A DNA stretch of 64,000 nt, taken from NCBI GenBank assembly GCA_040756995.1, contig JBFLYK010000003.1:1-64000 (forward strand), written 5' to 3'. This document shows, piece by piece, positions 10,355 through 18,991 of the stretch; positions within the stretch are counted from its first letter, which is position 1, and each line of letters opens with the position of its first letter. Source of the DNA: BP-133 sp040756995 (GTDB lineage: Bacteria > Actinomycetota > Acidimicrobiia > IMCC26256 > BP-133). The notes below the pieces were generated by a model. The model was not told the DNA's origin, did no database searches, and worked only from the letters and a program-made list of their open reading frames with translations. The translations under genes were made by a program, and so were the position numbers.

Positions 10355-10836
10355 GCAGTGTGCTTCTCGGGAGCGCCTCGGGGCTCGTCGCTTTGGCCCT
10401 TGCGCTCCAGGAAGGAGAACTTCCCGTCCGGCTCCAGGATCCCCAGCTGGATGTCGCGCAGGTTGGAGATCCCCTGATTGCGGGCTGACTCCAGCACCTC
10501 GTCGAGCACCACCCGTTCCAGTTTCAGCGCCGGCTCCACCGGCCGGCCGTCCCGCACGACCACGACGGGTACACCCTCGATCACCTCCCGCGCCCGCTTG
10601 AAGCGGAAACCGAGCCAGGAGAAGACGACGATCCACGCCCCGAGTGTCCCGACCGCCAGCATCGCTCCGGTGATCGACATGTCCTCCTGCGTCACGCCCT
10701 GCTGGATGAAGTCCCCGACCACCACGAGGAGCAGGAGCTCGAAGGCGGTCATCTCCGACAGCTCGCGCTTGCCGAGCGCCCGGGTGAGCATCCAGAGGAA
10801 AAAGAAGAGGACGGTGGCGCGGACGATGATCTCCAT
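10351..10836 (-). CDS. DUF421 (YetF/YcaP family) membrane protein
   Basis: 161 residues. Two to three N-terminal membrane helices are followed by the conserved DUF421 cytoplasmic domain (GVPVVVVRDGRPVEPALKLERVVLDEVLESARNQGI region, then LRDIQLGILEPDGKFS). The family is linked to spore and stress physiology in firmicutes, with no established activity. The ATG at 10836 overlaps the stop of the upstream gene (TGATG), so translation is coupled; a GTG at 10851 would add five residues. Confidence 0.85.
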   Translation of the reverse strand: MEIIVRATVLFFFLWMLTRALGKRELSEMTAFELLLLVVVGDFIQQGVTQEDMSITGAMLAVGTLGAWIVVFSWLGFRFKRAREVIEGVPVVVVRDGRPVEPALKLERVVLDEVLESARNQGISNLRDIQLGILEPDGKFSFLERKGQSDEPRGAPEKHTA

Positions 10837-11411
10837 CAGGGAAGCACCCACGTCTTGTAACGCGCCGTGACCACCGGCTCACCGTCGACCAGCACAGAGG
10901 ACTCGCCCGTCCCACCCCACTGCACCCCGGGCTCGAGACGGGCGTCGAGGGACACGCTGAGCGTGTCTCCCTCGGGCGGTTCGAACTCCCAGAACACGGT
11001 GTCGGCGCTGGCGGTCATGGTGGACGGCTCGGGGTCGAAGCCGTTCTCGTCGAACATGTCGAGGTACTTGGTGCTGGTGGCCACCGTCACCGGCCCGTCG
11101 AAGCCGCCCGGGCGCCGGATCTCGAGCGACCACGGTGTCGCCAGCCCGGCCCGGGTGACTCGGGCATAGGTCACCGTCAGCTCGTAGCCGCCACCGCTCG
11201 CCGTGGTCGTGCCACTGCGGACGCCGAGGGCGCCGCTCAACCCGAGGGCCAGGAAGCAGAACAGCAGCGTCATGAACAGCCGCCGGACCGTTCGGGCGCG
11301 GCGGGAACGGAGGAGATCGGGCTCCTCTGGCGCAGTAGGCACGACGTCGACATCGGGCCGCCCGGCCAGCTCAGGCGCCTCGGCGACCGTGCCTCTGCCG
11401 TTTCCTTCCAT
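10836..11411 (-). CDS. Single-pass membrane protein of unknown function, partner of the DUF421 protein
   Basis: 191 residues with a cytoplasmic Pro/Glu-rich N-terminus, one membrane helix (LFMTLLFCFLALGLSGALG, about 46-64) and an extracytoplasmic beta-rich domain. I do not recognise a named family, but the layout resembles actinobacterial DUF421-linked proteins. The ATG at 11411 is preferred over a TTG seven codons upstream. It is translationally coupled to the DUF421 gene downstream, so the two probably form a complex. Confidence 0.65.
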   Translation of the reverse strand: MEGNGRGTVAEAPELAGRPDVDVVPTAPEEPDLLRSRRARTVRRLFMTLLFCFLALGLSGALGVRSGTTTASGGGYELTVTYARVTRAGLATPWSLEIRRPGGFDGPVTVATSTKYLDMFDENGFDPEPSTMTASADTVFWEFEPPEGDTLSVSLDARLEPGVQWGGTGESSVLVDGEPVVTARYKTWVLP

Positions 11412-11456
11412 GTAGAGGCCGGTACCCGTCAAACGGCCCGGACGAAACCGCCTCTG

Positions 11457-12506
11457 TCAGTGGTGGTGGCCGTGACCCGAGGGCACTCCGCCCTTCGGCG
11501 GCCACGGCGGCGCCTCGGCCTGCACGCCGTCGGGCGGCGGTGTCCCGCCGGCCAGGTCGTCCGTCTCGTAGACGTAGGCCAGTACGATCCCCATCACGTC
11601 GGGCTGGGGTTCCGGCGGGTCGTAGTAGGTGTCGATGGAGAGCACTTCACCGGCCCGCACGGTGCCGAGCCGGTCCCAGGTGCAGGTGCTCATCGACTCC
11701 ACGCTGCCGGCGAAGGCCGGGTTGGTGCCGTACCCGGCGTAGGACGTGCACAGGTGCTGGCCGGTCGTCTCGTTGGCCAAGACGATCTTGATCCCTCCGT
11801 TGTGGACGTGGCCGCCGGCCAGGAGCACCCGGCCGGTCAGCGTCGACGTCCACCGCCAGACCTTGTTCGACGGGCCGGCGCCCACGGAGTACGCCGAGTC
11901 GCCACAGTTGTCGACGTCGAGCCAGACCGGGCGGACGGGCTTCATCCCCGGCGTCGAGTCGGGCACCCACGTGACCTTGGTCCTGACGAACACCACCTGC
12001 GGCGAAGCGGAGTGGTTCATGATGTCGACGGCCCCGGCCACCCGGTCGGTCCCGTAGTGGTAGCCGAAGCCGGCCGGGAACCGGCCGCCCGTCCGCTCGT
12101 TGCCGGCGGCGAAGAACCGCTCGCCGAGCGAACCGATCGCCGTCTGCGGGCCGCAGGTGGCGTCGGGCCGGCCGGAGTTGAAGACGACGATGTGGTGGAG
12201 CATCACGCCGTTGTCGAGGTTGGCGGAGCGCCCGTCCTCGAAGACGAGGTCGATCTCGGTGCCGGTGAGATAGCAGTTGGTGCAGGGCATCGGCATGGCC
12301 GGCACGACGGCGGCGAACTGGCCGGGCTGCTGGCCGACGGCGGCCGGCACGAGGATCGGGCCGTAGCGGACATCGGCGGTCTGCGTGCCCGGCTGGGTCT
12401 CCTGCCGGGGGGCCGGAGCGGCGGCCGATTCGAGTGGCGCCAGCGACATCCCGGCGAGAGCGAGGAGAACGGCTACGGAGGGCAGGCTGCGACGGAGGAT
12501 GCTCAT
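11457..12506 (-). CDS. Secreted copper type II monooxygenase-like (PHM/DBH fold) protein
   Basis: 349 residues with a cleavable signal peptide (about 1-30). The body has motifs of the two-domain peptidyl-glycine/dopamine hydroxylase fold: a CTNC pair, LHHIVVFN (paired His, as in CuM/CuH sites) and GGHVHNGG (His-x-His). The C-terminus ends in GHGHHH, an extra metal-binding tail. It may be an ascorbate- or copper-dependent hydroxylase or a copper-binding protein; without alignment I cannot confirm every copper ligand. Its start is preceded by CTGGGAGCG. It is divergent from the alpha/beta hydrolase gene. Confidence 0.65.
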   Translation of the reverse strand: MSILRRSLPSVAVLLALAGMSLAPLESAAAPAPRQETQPGTQTADVRYGPILVPAAVGQQPGQFAAVVPAMPMPCTNCYLTGTEIDLVFEDGRSANLDNGVMLHHIVVFNSGRPDATCGPQTAIGSLGERFFAAGNERTGGRFPAGFGYHYGTDRVAGAVDIMNHSASPQVVFVRTKVTWVPDSTPGMKPVRPVWLDVDNCGDSAYSVGAGPSNKVWRWTSTLTGRVLLAGGHVHNGGIKIVLANETTGQHLCTSYAGYGTNPAFAGSVESMSTCTWDRLGTVRAGEVLSIDTYYDPPEPQPDVMGIVLAYVYETDDLAGGTPPPDGVQAEAPPWPPKGGVPSGHGHHH

Positions 12507-12561
12507 GGCGCGCTCCCAGCTTTGAGTACGCAGATGTACCCAAATACGCTACCGAATCAGG

Positions 12562-13245
12562 ATGAATGCGTCGACCCCCGTTGTGCTCCTCCACGGCTTC
12601 GCCACTTCGTCGGCCCGGACGTGGTGGGAGAACGGGTGGCTCGACCTGCTGTCGGAGGCCGGCCGGGATACGGTCCCCATCGACATCCTGGGCCACGGCA
12701 AGGCCGACAAGCCCCATGATCCGGCGGCCTACACCGACCTCGAGGGGTACGTGGCCGACCGCCTGCCCGACGGGCCGGTTGACGCCGTGGGCTTCTCGCT
12801 CGGAGCCCGGCTGCTGCTCGGGGTGGCCATCGCCCAGCCCGAGCGGTTCCGGCGCATCGTGACGCTGGGGGTTGGGCGCAACCTGTTCGAGCGCGGCGGC
12901 AGCGACGTCGTGGCCGACGCCATCAAGGCCGGCGACGCCCCGGAGAACCCGGCGGCCGACTACTTCGCCCGCCTCGCCGCCCATCCCGAGAACGACCGGG
13001 AGGCGCTGATCGCCTGCCTGCAGGCGCCGATGCGGCTCCTCACCAAAGAGGACCTCGGCCGCGTGACGGCGTCGGTGCTGGTGTGCATCGGCGAGCGTGA
13101 CTTCTGCGGGCCGGCCGACCCGCTGGTCGAGGCCCTCCCCGACGCCCACCTGGTGGTGCTGCCCCGGACCGACCACTTCTCCACGCCCAAGGACTTCATC
13201 GCCATGGACGCCGCCCTCAAGTTCCTGGAGGACGGCTCCGTCTAG
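12562..13245 (+). CDS. Alpha/beta hydrolase
   Basis: 227 residues of the alpha/beta-hydrolase fold. The oxyanion motif LLHGF is near the N-terminus, the nucleophile S79 sits in GFSLGA, an acidic residue lies in GERDFCGPADP and the catalytic histidine is in TDHFSTP close to the C-terminus. The substrate is unknown; an esterase- or lactonase-like role is likely. TACGCT (12545-12550) lies 11 bases before the ATG, so the transcript has little or no leader. The gene is convergent with the sulfatase gene 10 bases away. Confidence 0.85.
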   Translation: MNASTPVVLLHGFATSSARTWWENGWLDLLSEAGRDTVPIDILGHGKADKPHDPAAYTDLEGYVADRLPDGPVDAVGFSLGARLLLGVAIAQPERFRRIVTLGVGRNLFERGGSDVVADAIKAGDAPENPAADYFARLAAHPENDREALIACLQAPMRLLTKEDLGRVTASVLVCIGERDFCGPADPLVEALPDAHLVVLPRTDHFSTPKDFIAMDAALKFLEDGSV

Positions 13246-13255
13246 CCCGCTCCGC

Positions 13256-15643
13256 CTACGGGCAGGCCCGCCCGGCGCAGCGCACCGCCCGGGCCAGCCG
13301 GGCCGAGAGGTCCTCGACGTCGGGATCGTTGTTCGGGTCCCGGTCGGCGAGGACGTTCTCCAGCTCCCAGGGATCGGAGCGGAGGTCGTAATACTCCCGG
13401 AAGGCGACGGAGGTGTTGTCGGCTTCGTAGTACTCGATGTACTGCCAGCGGTCGCCGACCAGCGACGCCCACGTCGGAATGGAGCGATGGCCCTTGTAGC
13501 CGTCGGGTGTGGGCCGGCCGACCGGGCCGAACTCGAGGAGCTTCTCCGACCGGCCCGGCCGCCCCGGCAGGAACGAGCGGCCGTCGAGCCGGTACTTGAG
13601 CGACGGCGGGAGGTACCGGGCGGCGTCGAGCCAGGTGGGGAGGAAGTCCTCGCCGCCGACCGGGCGGTGGTCGACCGAGCCGGGCTCGAAGACGCCGTCC
13701 CACCGGACGAGGAACGGGACCCGGGAGTGCTCCGTGTAGCCCAGACCCTTGCTGGTGAGACCCCGGTCACCGTGGGCGAAGCCGTTGTCGGAGGTCAGGA
13801 CCACCAGGGTGTTGTCGAGCTGACCGGTGTTCTGCAGCGCGGTCATCATCCGGTCGACCATCTCGTCGACCGCCAGCAGCGTCTTCAGCTGCCCGTCGTA
13901 GGTGACCTGGCCGCAGCGGGTCGGAAACGTGTTGTCCCGGAGGTAGCGGGCCTTGTCGGCCTTGGCGCCCGGGTTGCCGCCGCCCTCGACCGTCACCGCC
14001 GGGGACGGATTCCACGGCGGTGTGGCGACGTCGTCGTGCCGGGCCGGCCAGTCGTAGAGCTCGTCGAGGTTGCAGGAGGTCCTCTGGGCTTCCCGGTTGT
14101 TGTGGGGGGCGTGCGGCGCGACCTGCATGAACCACGCCCGGCCGCGGTTGTCGCCGAACCCGTCGATGTACTCGATCGCCTTGTCGGCGATGAAGTCGGT
14201 CGAGTACGGTGCCGTCACCCAGGAGCGCCTGTCCTGCCCCGGATCCTTGACCCAGAACGGCGCGTCGACGTACCCGCCCTGGAAGGCGGCGTACTGATCG
14301 AAGTGCGGAGGCTCGTAGCGGAACGTCCAGTCGGTGATGAACTTCCCGACGAGGGCGGTGCGGTAGCCGGCCTCTTTCAGGTACCGGGGGCTGATCCAGT
14401 CGCGGTCGAGGTTGTCGCCGGCGTAGTTGTCGACCACCTGGTGGTTGTGGGACAGCCGGCCGCTCCAGATCGTGGCCCGCTCCGGGCAGCACAGTGACGT
14501 GGTGGCGTAGCCGCGGTCGAAGTTCACACCGCCGTCGAGCAGCCACCGCTTGGTCTTCACCAGGACGCCGGGCCGGTCGACGATCCCTTCGTACCGGGCG
14601 TCGTCGAGGAGGATGAACAGGATGTTGGGCCGGGCCTTGCCGTTGGGCAGCCTCGGGCCCACGATCGCGTCGACGGTGTCGGACGGGTCAACGCCCAGCG
14701 GCGCGTCGCCGCCGGGCCGTTCGGGCGGCGGCAAGGGCGGCAGGCCCACTCCCGTGGGGACGCCGGCGCCGCCCACGACGGCCGCTCCCTCGGGCGCCGA
14801 TCCGAACGGCGCGGCGTCGCCGAAGGCGAAGACGGCGCCGTCCGAGGCGAACTCCCAGTAGCCCGCCCCCGTCTGCGATCGCATCATCCCCACCATGCCG
14901 GCCCGCCCCGCCCGGCCGGCGGCCGAACCGAAGAACGTGGCGTCGCCGAAGGAGAACACCCCGCCGTCGGCGGCCACCAGCCAGTAGCCGTCGCCCGTCG
15001 GCGTGGCGGCCATGCCCGTGATCGGCTGATTGAGCTTGACCGCGCCGGTGGAGCCGAAGAACCGGGCGTCCCCGAAGGCGAAGATCCCGCCGTCCGACGC
15101 CACCAGCCAGTAGCCCCGGCCGGACGGCGAAGCCGCCATCCCCACGATCGGCCGGTTCAGCCGCAGACTGCCGGTGGAACCGAAGAAGCCGGCGTCCCCG
15201 AAGGCGAAGATCCCGCCGTCCGACGCCACCAGCCAGTAGCCCCGGCCGGACGGCGAAGCCGCCATCCCCACGATCGGCCGGTTCAGCCGCAGACTGCCGG
15301 TGGAACCGAAGAACTCGGCCTCCCCGAAGGAGAAGATGCCGCCGTCGGTCGCCACCAGCCAGTAGCCGTCGCCGGTGCGGGTGGGGGCCATGCCGACCAT
15401 CGGCTGGTTGAGCCGGATGTTGCCCGTGGAACCGAGAAACGCCGCTCCCCCGAAGGCGAACACTCCGCCGTCGGGCCCGACGAGCCAGTAGCCGGGGGGC
15501 GGACCGCCGTCTTCTCCGCTGGCCGGCACCGCGTCGTCGGCTGACGCCTCCACGGTGCGCCCCGGCCCGGGGAGGACGGCGCCGATGGCGACGACGGCCA
15601 GCACCACGGCCAGGAGGCGGCCACCGCGGTCCCTGCGCTTCAT
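13256..15643 (-). CDS. Secreted sulfatase with an N-terminal six-repeat domain
   Basis: 795 residues. The signal peptide (about 1-33) is followed by six 42-residue repeats starting at 51, 93, 135, 177, 219 and 261, each beginning GYWLV-like with DGG and FAFGDA cores, probably a beta-propeller. After a linker, a type I sulfatase domain (about 338-795) starts RPNILFILLDDA and has C385 in CCPERATIWSG, the CxPxR site that is converted to formylglycine. This enzyme class hydrolyses sulfate esters outside the cell; the propeller may bind glycans or the cell surface (inference). The ATG at 15643 places the signal peptide correctly. The same repeat family occurs in the secreted protein at 24.5-25.9 kb. 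Confidence 0.88.
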   Translation of the reverse strand: MKRRDRGGRLLAVVLAVVAIGAVLPGPGRTVEASADDAVPASGEDGGPPPGYWLVGPDGGVFAFGGAAFLGSTGNIRLNQPMVGMAPTRTGDGYWLVATDGGIFSFGEAEFFGSTGSLRLNRPIVGMAASPSGRGYWLVASDGGIFAFGDAGFFGSTGSLRLNRPIVGMAASPSGRGYWLVASDGGIFAFGDARFFGSTGAVKLNQPITGMAATPTGDGYWLVAADGGVFSFGDATFFGSAAGRAGRAGMVGMMRSQTGAGYWEFASDGAVFAFGDAAPFGSAPEGAAVVGGAGVPTGVGLPPLPPPERPGGDAPLGVDPSDTVDAIVGPRLPNGKARPNILFILLDDARYEGIVDRPGVLVKTKRWLLDGGVNFDRGYATTSLCCPERATIWSGRLSHNHQVVDNYAGDNLDRDWISPRYLKEAGYRTALVGKFITDWTFRYEPPHFDQYAAFQGGYVDAPFWVKDPGQDRRSWVTAPYSTDFIADKAIEYIDGFGDNRGRAWFMQVAPHAPHNNREAQRTSCNLDELYDWPARHDDVATPPWNPSPAVTVEGGGNPGAKADKARYLRDNTFPTRCGQVTYDGQLKTLLAVDEMVDRMMTALQNTGQLDNTLVVLTSDNGFAHGDRGLTSKGLGYTEHSRVPFLVRWDGVFEPGSVDHRPVGGEDFLPTWLDAARYLPPSLKYRLDGRSFLPGRPGRSEKLLEFGPVGRPTPDGYKGHRSIPTWASLVGDRWQYIEYYEADNTSVAFREYYDLRSDPWELENVLADRDPNNDPDVEDLSARLARAVRCAGRACP
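15066..15313. repeat. Two identical 122-bp direct repeats inside the sulfatase gene
   Basis: Bases 15066-15187 and 15192-15313 are identical, with a period of 126 bases, and encode neighbouring 42-residue repeats. Other repeats in the same gene differ at the DNA level, so this pair is a recent duplication or has been homogenised. Confidence 0.85.
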
Positions 15644-15793
15644 ACCTGTGGGATACAGCCCGCAGTGACCGCTCCCTGCGGCAAGCGCCACAGGGTTCGC
15701 CGGATGTTCGCCTCAGCGTTCCCCGTCGTTCTCCCCCACCCCGGACGGGGTCGACTCTCCGCCCGGGCGCGGCCACGGTACGGTCTTCGGGGC

Positions 15794-16555
15794 ATGGACC
15801 CGCTTTTCACCGGTGTCGGCGTGGCGCTGGTCACGCTCTTCGACGAGGACGGCGAGATCGACGCCGCCGCCACCGCCACCCACGCCGCCCGCCTCGTGGA
15901 GCGGGGTGTCCGGGCGGTGCTGGTCAGCGGATCGACCGGGGAGGCGGCGGCGCTGTCCGCCGAGGAGCGGGTGCTGCTGCTGGAGGCGGTGCGCGACGCC
16001 GTCCCCGACCACGTCCCGGTGCTGGCCGGCACGGGCGCCCCGTCGGCCCGGCAGGCGGCGGCCCTCACGCTGTCGGCCAGGGAGCACGGCGCCGACGCGG
16101 TGCTCGTGCTGTCGCCGCCCCGGGTGGCCGACCCGTCGGCCTACTACGACGTCGTGGCCCGGTCGGCCGGCGACCTGCCCGTCCTCGCCTACCACTACCC
16201 CAAGGCGTCGGAGCCGGGCATCCCGGTCGACGTCCTGCCCAAGCTGCCCGTCTCCGGGTTGAAGGATTCCTCGGGCGACCCCGAGCGGCTGCTGGCCGAG
16301 CTCGACTGGGGCAAGCCTCTCTACACCGGCTCGTCAGCCATCCTGTCGTTCGCCGGCCCGCTGGGCTGCGCCGGGGCCATCCTGTCGCTGGCCAACGTGG
16401 AGCCGGAGGGCTGTATCGCCGCCTTCACCGGCGACGCCGCCGCCCAGCGCCGCCTCACGCCGGCCCACCTGGCCAGCCGGGTCGACTTCCCCCGGGGCCT
16501 CAAGGAGATGATGTCGGCCCGCTTCCGCACCTCGCCCGTCTGCCGGATGGGCTGA
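15794..16555 (+). CDS. Short DapA-family (dihydrodipicolinate synthase-like) aldolase
   Basis: 253 residues of the class I TIM-barrel aldolase/lyase family. The GSTGEAAALS block (46-55), the tyrosine in AYHYP (Y133) and the Schiff-base lysine K157 in SGLKDSSG are present. It is about 40 residues shorter than typical DapA, with the C-terminal helices reduced, so it may act on another keto acid (KDG aldolase, N-acetylneuraminate lyase or HOGA-like). TACGGT at 15779-15784 stands 9 bases before the ATG at 15794, suggesting a leaderless mRNA; a longer in-frame start at 15665 lacks family similarity. Confidence 0.8.
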   Translation: MDPLFTGVGVALVTLFDEDGEIDAAATATHAARLVERGVRAVLVSGSTGEAAALSAEERVLLLEAVRDAVPDHVPVLAGTGAPSARQAAALTLSAREHGADAVLVLSPPRVADPSAYYDVVARSAGDLPVLAYHYPKASEPGIPVDVLPKLPVSGLKDSSGDPERLLAELDWGKPLYTGSSAILSFAGPLGCAGAILSLANVEPEGCIAAFTGDAAAQRRLTPAHLASRVDFPRGLKEMMSARFRTSPVCRMG

Positions 16556-16578
16556 CCGGGCCGCAGGCGCAGCCCGCG

Positions 16579-17559
16579 CTAGAGCTCCTTCATCGCCTCC
16601 GGCTGCAGGCCCTGGTTGAGCAGCGCCGCCAACTGGCGGCCGTTGTCGACGGCGTAGTCCCGGTAGCAGTTGTTCATCAGCGCGTGGGTCTCCCGGGTGG
16701 TGGCGGCCAGCTCCTGGAGCCCCGGCACCCACTCGGCCAACTCTTCGTCGGTGTAGCGGTAGGCGAAGCGCTCGGCGGCCGAGATCCACTTCTCCTCCCA
16801 CGTCTCGGCGTTGCGGCCGTGGAAGCGGACGACGGCGATGTCGGCGGTGGCCGCCACCACCGGCGGCACCGACGAGTCGAAGCCCTGTGGCTCGTCGACG
16901 CAGACGTAGGTCAGGCCCTCACCCTCCAGCAGTCCGAGCGTCCGTCCCCGCTCCTCTTCCGAGAGCCAGGAGCCGTGGCGGAACTCGACCGCCAGGTCGT
17001 AGTCGGGCAGCCGGCCCTGGAGTGTCTTGAGGTAGGCCCGGTTCTCGGCGTTGGGCCGGAACCACGGCGGGAACTGGAACAGGACGACGCCGAGCTTGCC
17101 GGCCGAATGGAGCGGCATCAGCGCCTGGCGGAACAGCTCCCACGACTCGTCGACCGCCGCCTCGGGGAGGTGCGACAGGTACACCGAGCGCTTCTCCCGG
17201 TGCTCCATGGGGACCTGGTCTGCCACCTCGGGCCACAGGGAGTCGGGCCGCGTCGGATGGTTCGTGAACAGCGAGTAGGCCTTGATGTGCATGGTGAAGC
17301 CGGCCGGAGTCCGGTTCACCCACAGCCCCGCCATCTCTTCGGTGGGCGGGTAGTAGTAGCTGGCGTCAGCCTCGACGGTGGGGAAGATCGAGGCGTAGTA
17401 CCGCAGCCGTTCCTCGGCCTTCATCGAGCGCCGAGGGTAGAAATCGCTCTCCTTGACGAGCGTCTGGTCGGTCCACGAACACGTCCCGACCAGAATGCGA
17501 CCAGCTACCGGCGCCCCACGTTGGGCTTCTTGCCGTGGTTGGCCTTGTTCCGGCGGCAC
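16579..17559 (-). CDS. DUF72 family TIM-barrel protein
   Basis: DUF72 (YecE-like) protein: ILVGTCSWTDQTLVKESDFYP at the start, FTMHIKAYSLFTNHPTR, VLFQFPPWF, YDLAVEFRHGSWL, VCVDEPQGF and MNNCYRDYAVDNG near the end. Its activity is unknown, though TIM-barrel endonuclease- or lyase-like folds have been proposed. The only ordinary in-frame start upstream of the conserved region is GTG at 17559, which lies inside the bL37-like gene read in another frame. The true start may be a non-standard codon close to 17496, so the N-terminus is uncertain; the rest is secure. Confidence 0.82.
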   Translation of the reverse strand: MPPEQGQPRQEAQRGAPVAGRILVGTCSWTDQTLVKESDFYPRRSMKAEERLRYYASIFPTVEADASYYYPPTEEMAGLWVNRTPAGFTMHIKAYSLFTNHPTRPDSLWPEVADQVPMEHREKRSVYLSHLPEAAVDESWELFRQALMPLHSAGKLGVVLFQFPPWFRPNAENRAYLKTLQGRLPDYDLAVEFRHGSWLSEEERGRTLGLLEGEGLTYVCVDEPQGFDSSVPPVVAATADIAVVRFHGRNAETWEEKWISAAERFAYRYTDEELAEWVPGLQELAATTRETHALMNNCYRDYAVDNGRQLAALLNQGLQPEAMKEL

Positions 17560-17591
17560 TTCAGCTTGCGCTTGCTCGTCTTCTTGCTCAT
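17505..17591 (-). CDS. Ribosomal protein bL37-like basic peptide (28 residues)
   Basis: A 28-residue, very basic ORF that begins MSKKTSKRKLKCRR and continues NKANHGKKPN. The KANHGK-x-PN ending matches the small actinobacterial 50S protein bL37 found in mycobacterial ribosomes (from memory of that family). The ATG at 17591 has TAAGGT (17601-17606 on the other strand) 9 bases upstream, a leaderless-style -10 that could also act as a weak Shine-Dalgarno sequence. It lies 26 bases after the TldE stop and its 3' end overlaps the DUF72 frame. It is far too short for usual ORF cut-offs. Confidence 0.75.
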   Translation of the reverse strand: MSKKTSKRKLKCRRNKANHGKKPNVGRR

Positions 17592-17617
17592 AGGGAGGAC
17601 ACCTTACCGTCGGGCGG

Positions 17618-18991
17618 TCACGAACCGCTCATGGTCATCTCGGGCACGAACATCGTGATGGCACCGGCGCCGCCGGCCAGCCACCGGAGGTCGTTGCCCA
17701 CTTCGAGGTCGAGCAGCATCCGCTGGAAGGTCGACGCCACCGTGACCTCCCGGACCGGCTCGGCCAGCGCGCCGTCGCGGATCATCAGGCCGTCGGCGCC
17801 GACCGAGAAGTCGCCGCTCACGGGACTGGCCCCCGAGTGCAGGCCGGTGATCGACTGGACGAACAGTCCGCCCTGGGCCCGGCGGAGGAGCTCCTCGGGA
17901 GACAAGGGCCCCGGCTCGAAGTGCAGCGCCCGGGGCCCGACGCCGGGCGTCGACGTGTACCCGGCCCGCACGGCCGAGCCGGTGGTACCGCGGCCGCTGC
18001 GCCGGCCGGTGTGGACGTTGTGGAGGAAGCCGGCCAGCGTCCCGTGCTCGATCAGGCGGACGGGCCGGGTCGGCACGCCCTCGCTGTCGTAGCCGGCGGC
18101 GCCGAAGGCGGCGGGGTTCGTCGGGTCGTCGATGATCGACAAGTGCGACCCCGCCACCGTCTCCCCGAGACGGGTGGCGAACATCGACCGGCCTTTCAGC
18201 ACCGACTCGCCGTTCAGCGCTCCGGCGATCACGCCGAGGATCGACGAGGCCACCAGCGGGTCGAAGACCACCGGAAGGCGCCGGCTCTTGGGCTGGGTCG
18301 CCCCCAGCAACCGGACGGCCCGTTCGGCGGCCATGTGCGCCGCCTCCGCCACGTCGAGCTCTGCCGGCTCCCGTCCGACCGAGAAGCCGTAACCCGTGCG
18401 GGTGCCGACCCCTTCGCCGGCCAGCGTCAGCGCGGAGAGGGAGCAGACCGTGCGCCGGGCCGTGGCCTCGACCCCCAGCGAGTTGGCCAGAGCCATCTCG
18501 CTGGCGCCATCGCCGTAGGAGACGGTGCGGACGCCGCGGATGCGCTCGTCGGCGCCCATGACGGCCCGTTCCAACTCCAGCGCCAGCGCCACCTTGTCGT
18601 CGGGCGAGGTGGCCAACACCGCTTCCCGCCACAGGTCGAGCGCCGGCCGGTCGCCGCCGGGGTCGGCGGCGTCGCCGGGGCCCGGCAGGGCCAGGTACTC
18701 GTCGGGCGACCCGAAGGCGGCGTTGTCCCGGGCCTCAGCCAGCGTCTCGGTCACGATGTCGGGCTCGAGGGAGCCGGCCCAGGCGAAGCCCTGCCGGCCG
18801 TCGACCACGACCCGGACGCCGACGCCTTCGGTGTTCTCGACCGCCAGCGACTCGACCTCACCGCCGAAGACCTTGATCTCGGTCCCCTGGGAGCGGGCGG
18901 CGTAGGCCTCGACCTGCTCGCCCGGCTTCGCTTCCCCGGCGATCTTGCGGACCAGCGCCACCAGCGCCTCGTCGGTGTGCCCGTCACTCAC
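17618..18991 (-). CDS. pmbA: Metalloprotease subunit TldE/PmbA
   Basis: 457-residue member of the TldD/PmbA family, the non-catalytic TldE partner. It lacks the HExxxH zinc motif seen in its neighbour and ends with the family's LEVGNDLRWLAGGAGAITMFVPEMTMSG. TldD/TldE heterodimers degrade unfolded peptides and, in enterobacteria, remove the leader of microcin B17 and process CcdA. The GTG at 18991 overlaps the 3' end of tldD by 8 bases and is preceded by GGAGG within tldD, so the two subunits are co-translated. Confidence 0.9.
   Translation of the reverse strand: MSDGHTDEALVALVRKIAGEAKPGEQVEAYAARSQGTEIKVFGGEVESLAVENTEGVGVRVVVDGRQGFAWAGSLEPDIVTETLAEARDNAAFGSPDEYLALPGPGDAADPGGDRPALDLWREAVLATSPDDKVALALELERAVMGADERIRGVRTVSYGDGASEMALANSLGVEATARRTVCSLSALTLAGEGVGTRTGYGFSVGREPAELDVAEAAHMAAERAVRLLGATQPKSRRLPVVFDPLVASSILGVIAGALNGESVLKGRSMFATRLGETVAGSHLSIIDDPTNPAAFGAAGYDSEGVPTRPVRLIEHGTLAGFLHNVHTGRRSGRGTTGSAVRAGYTSTPGVGPRALHFEPGPLSPEELLRRAQGGLFVQSITGLHSGASPVSGDFSVGADGLMIRDGALAEPVREVTVASTFQRMLLDLEVGNDLRWLAGGAGAITMFVPEMTMSGS

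Noticed and set aside
15066..15313. CRISPR-like array
   Set aside because: The repeats are 122 bases, have almost no spacers, and are in frame inside a coding sequence.
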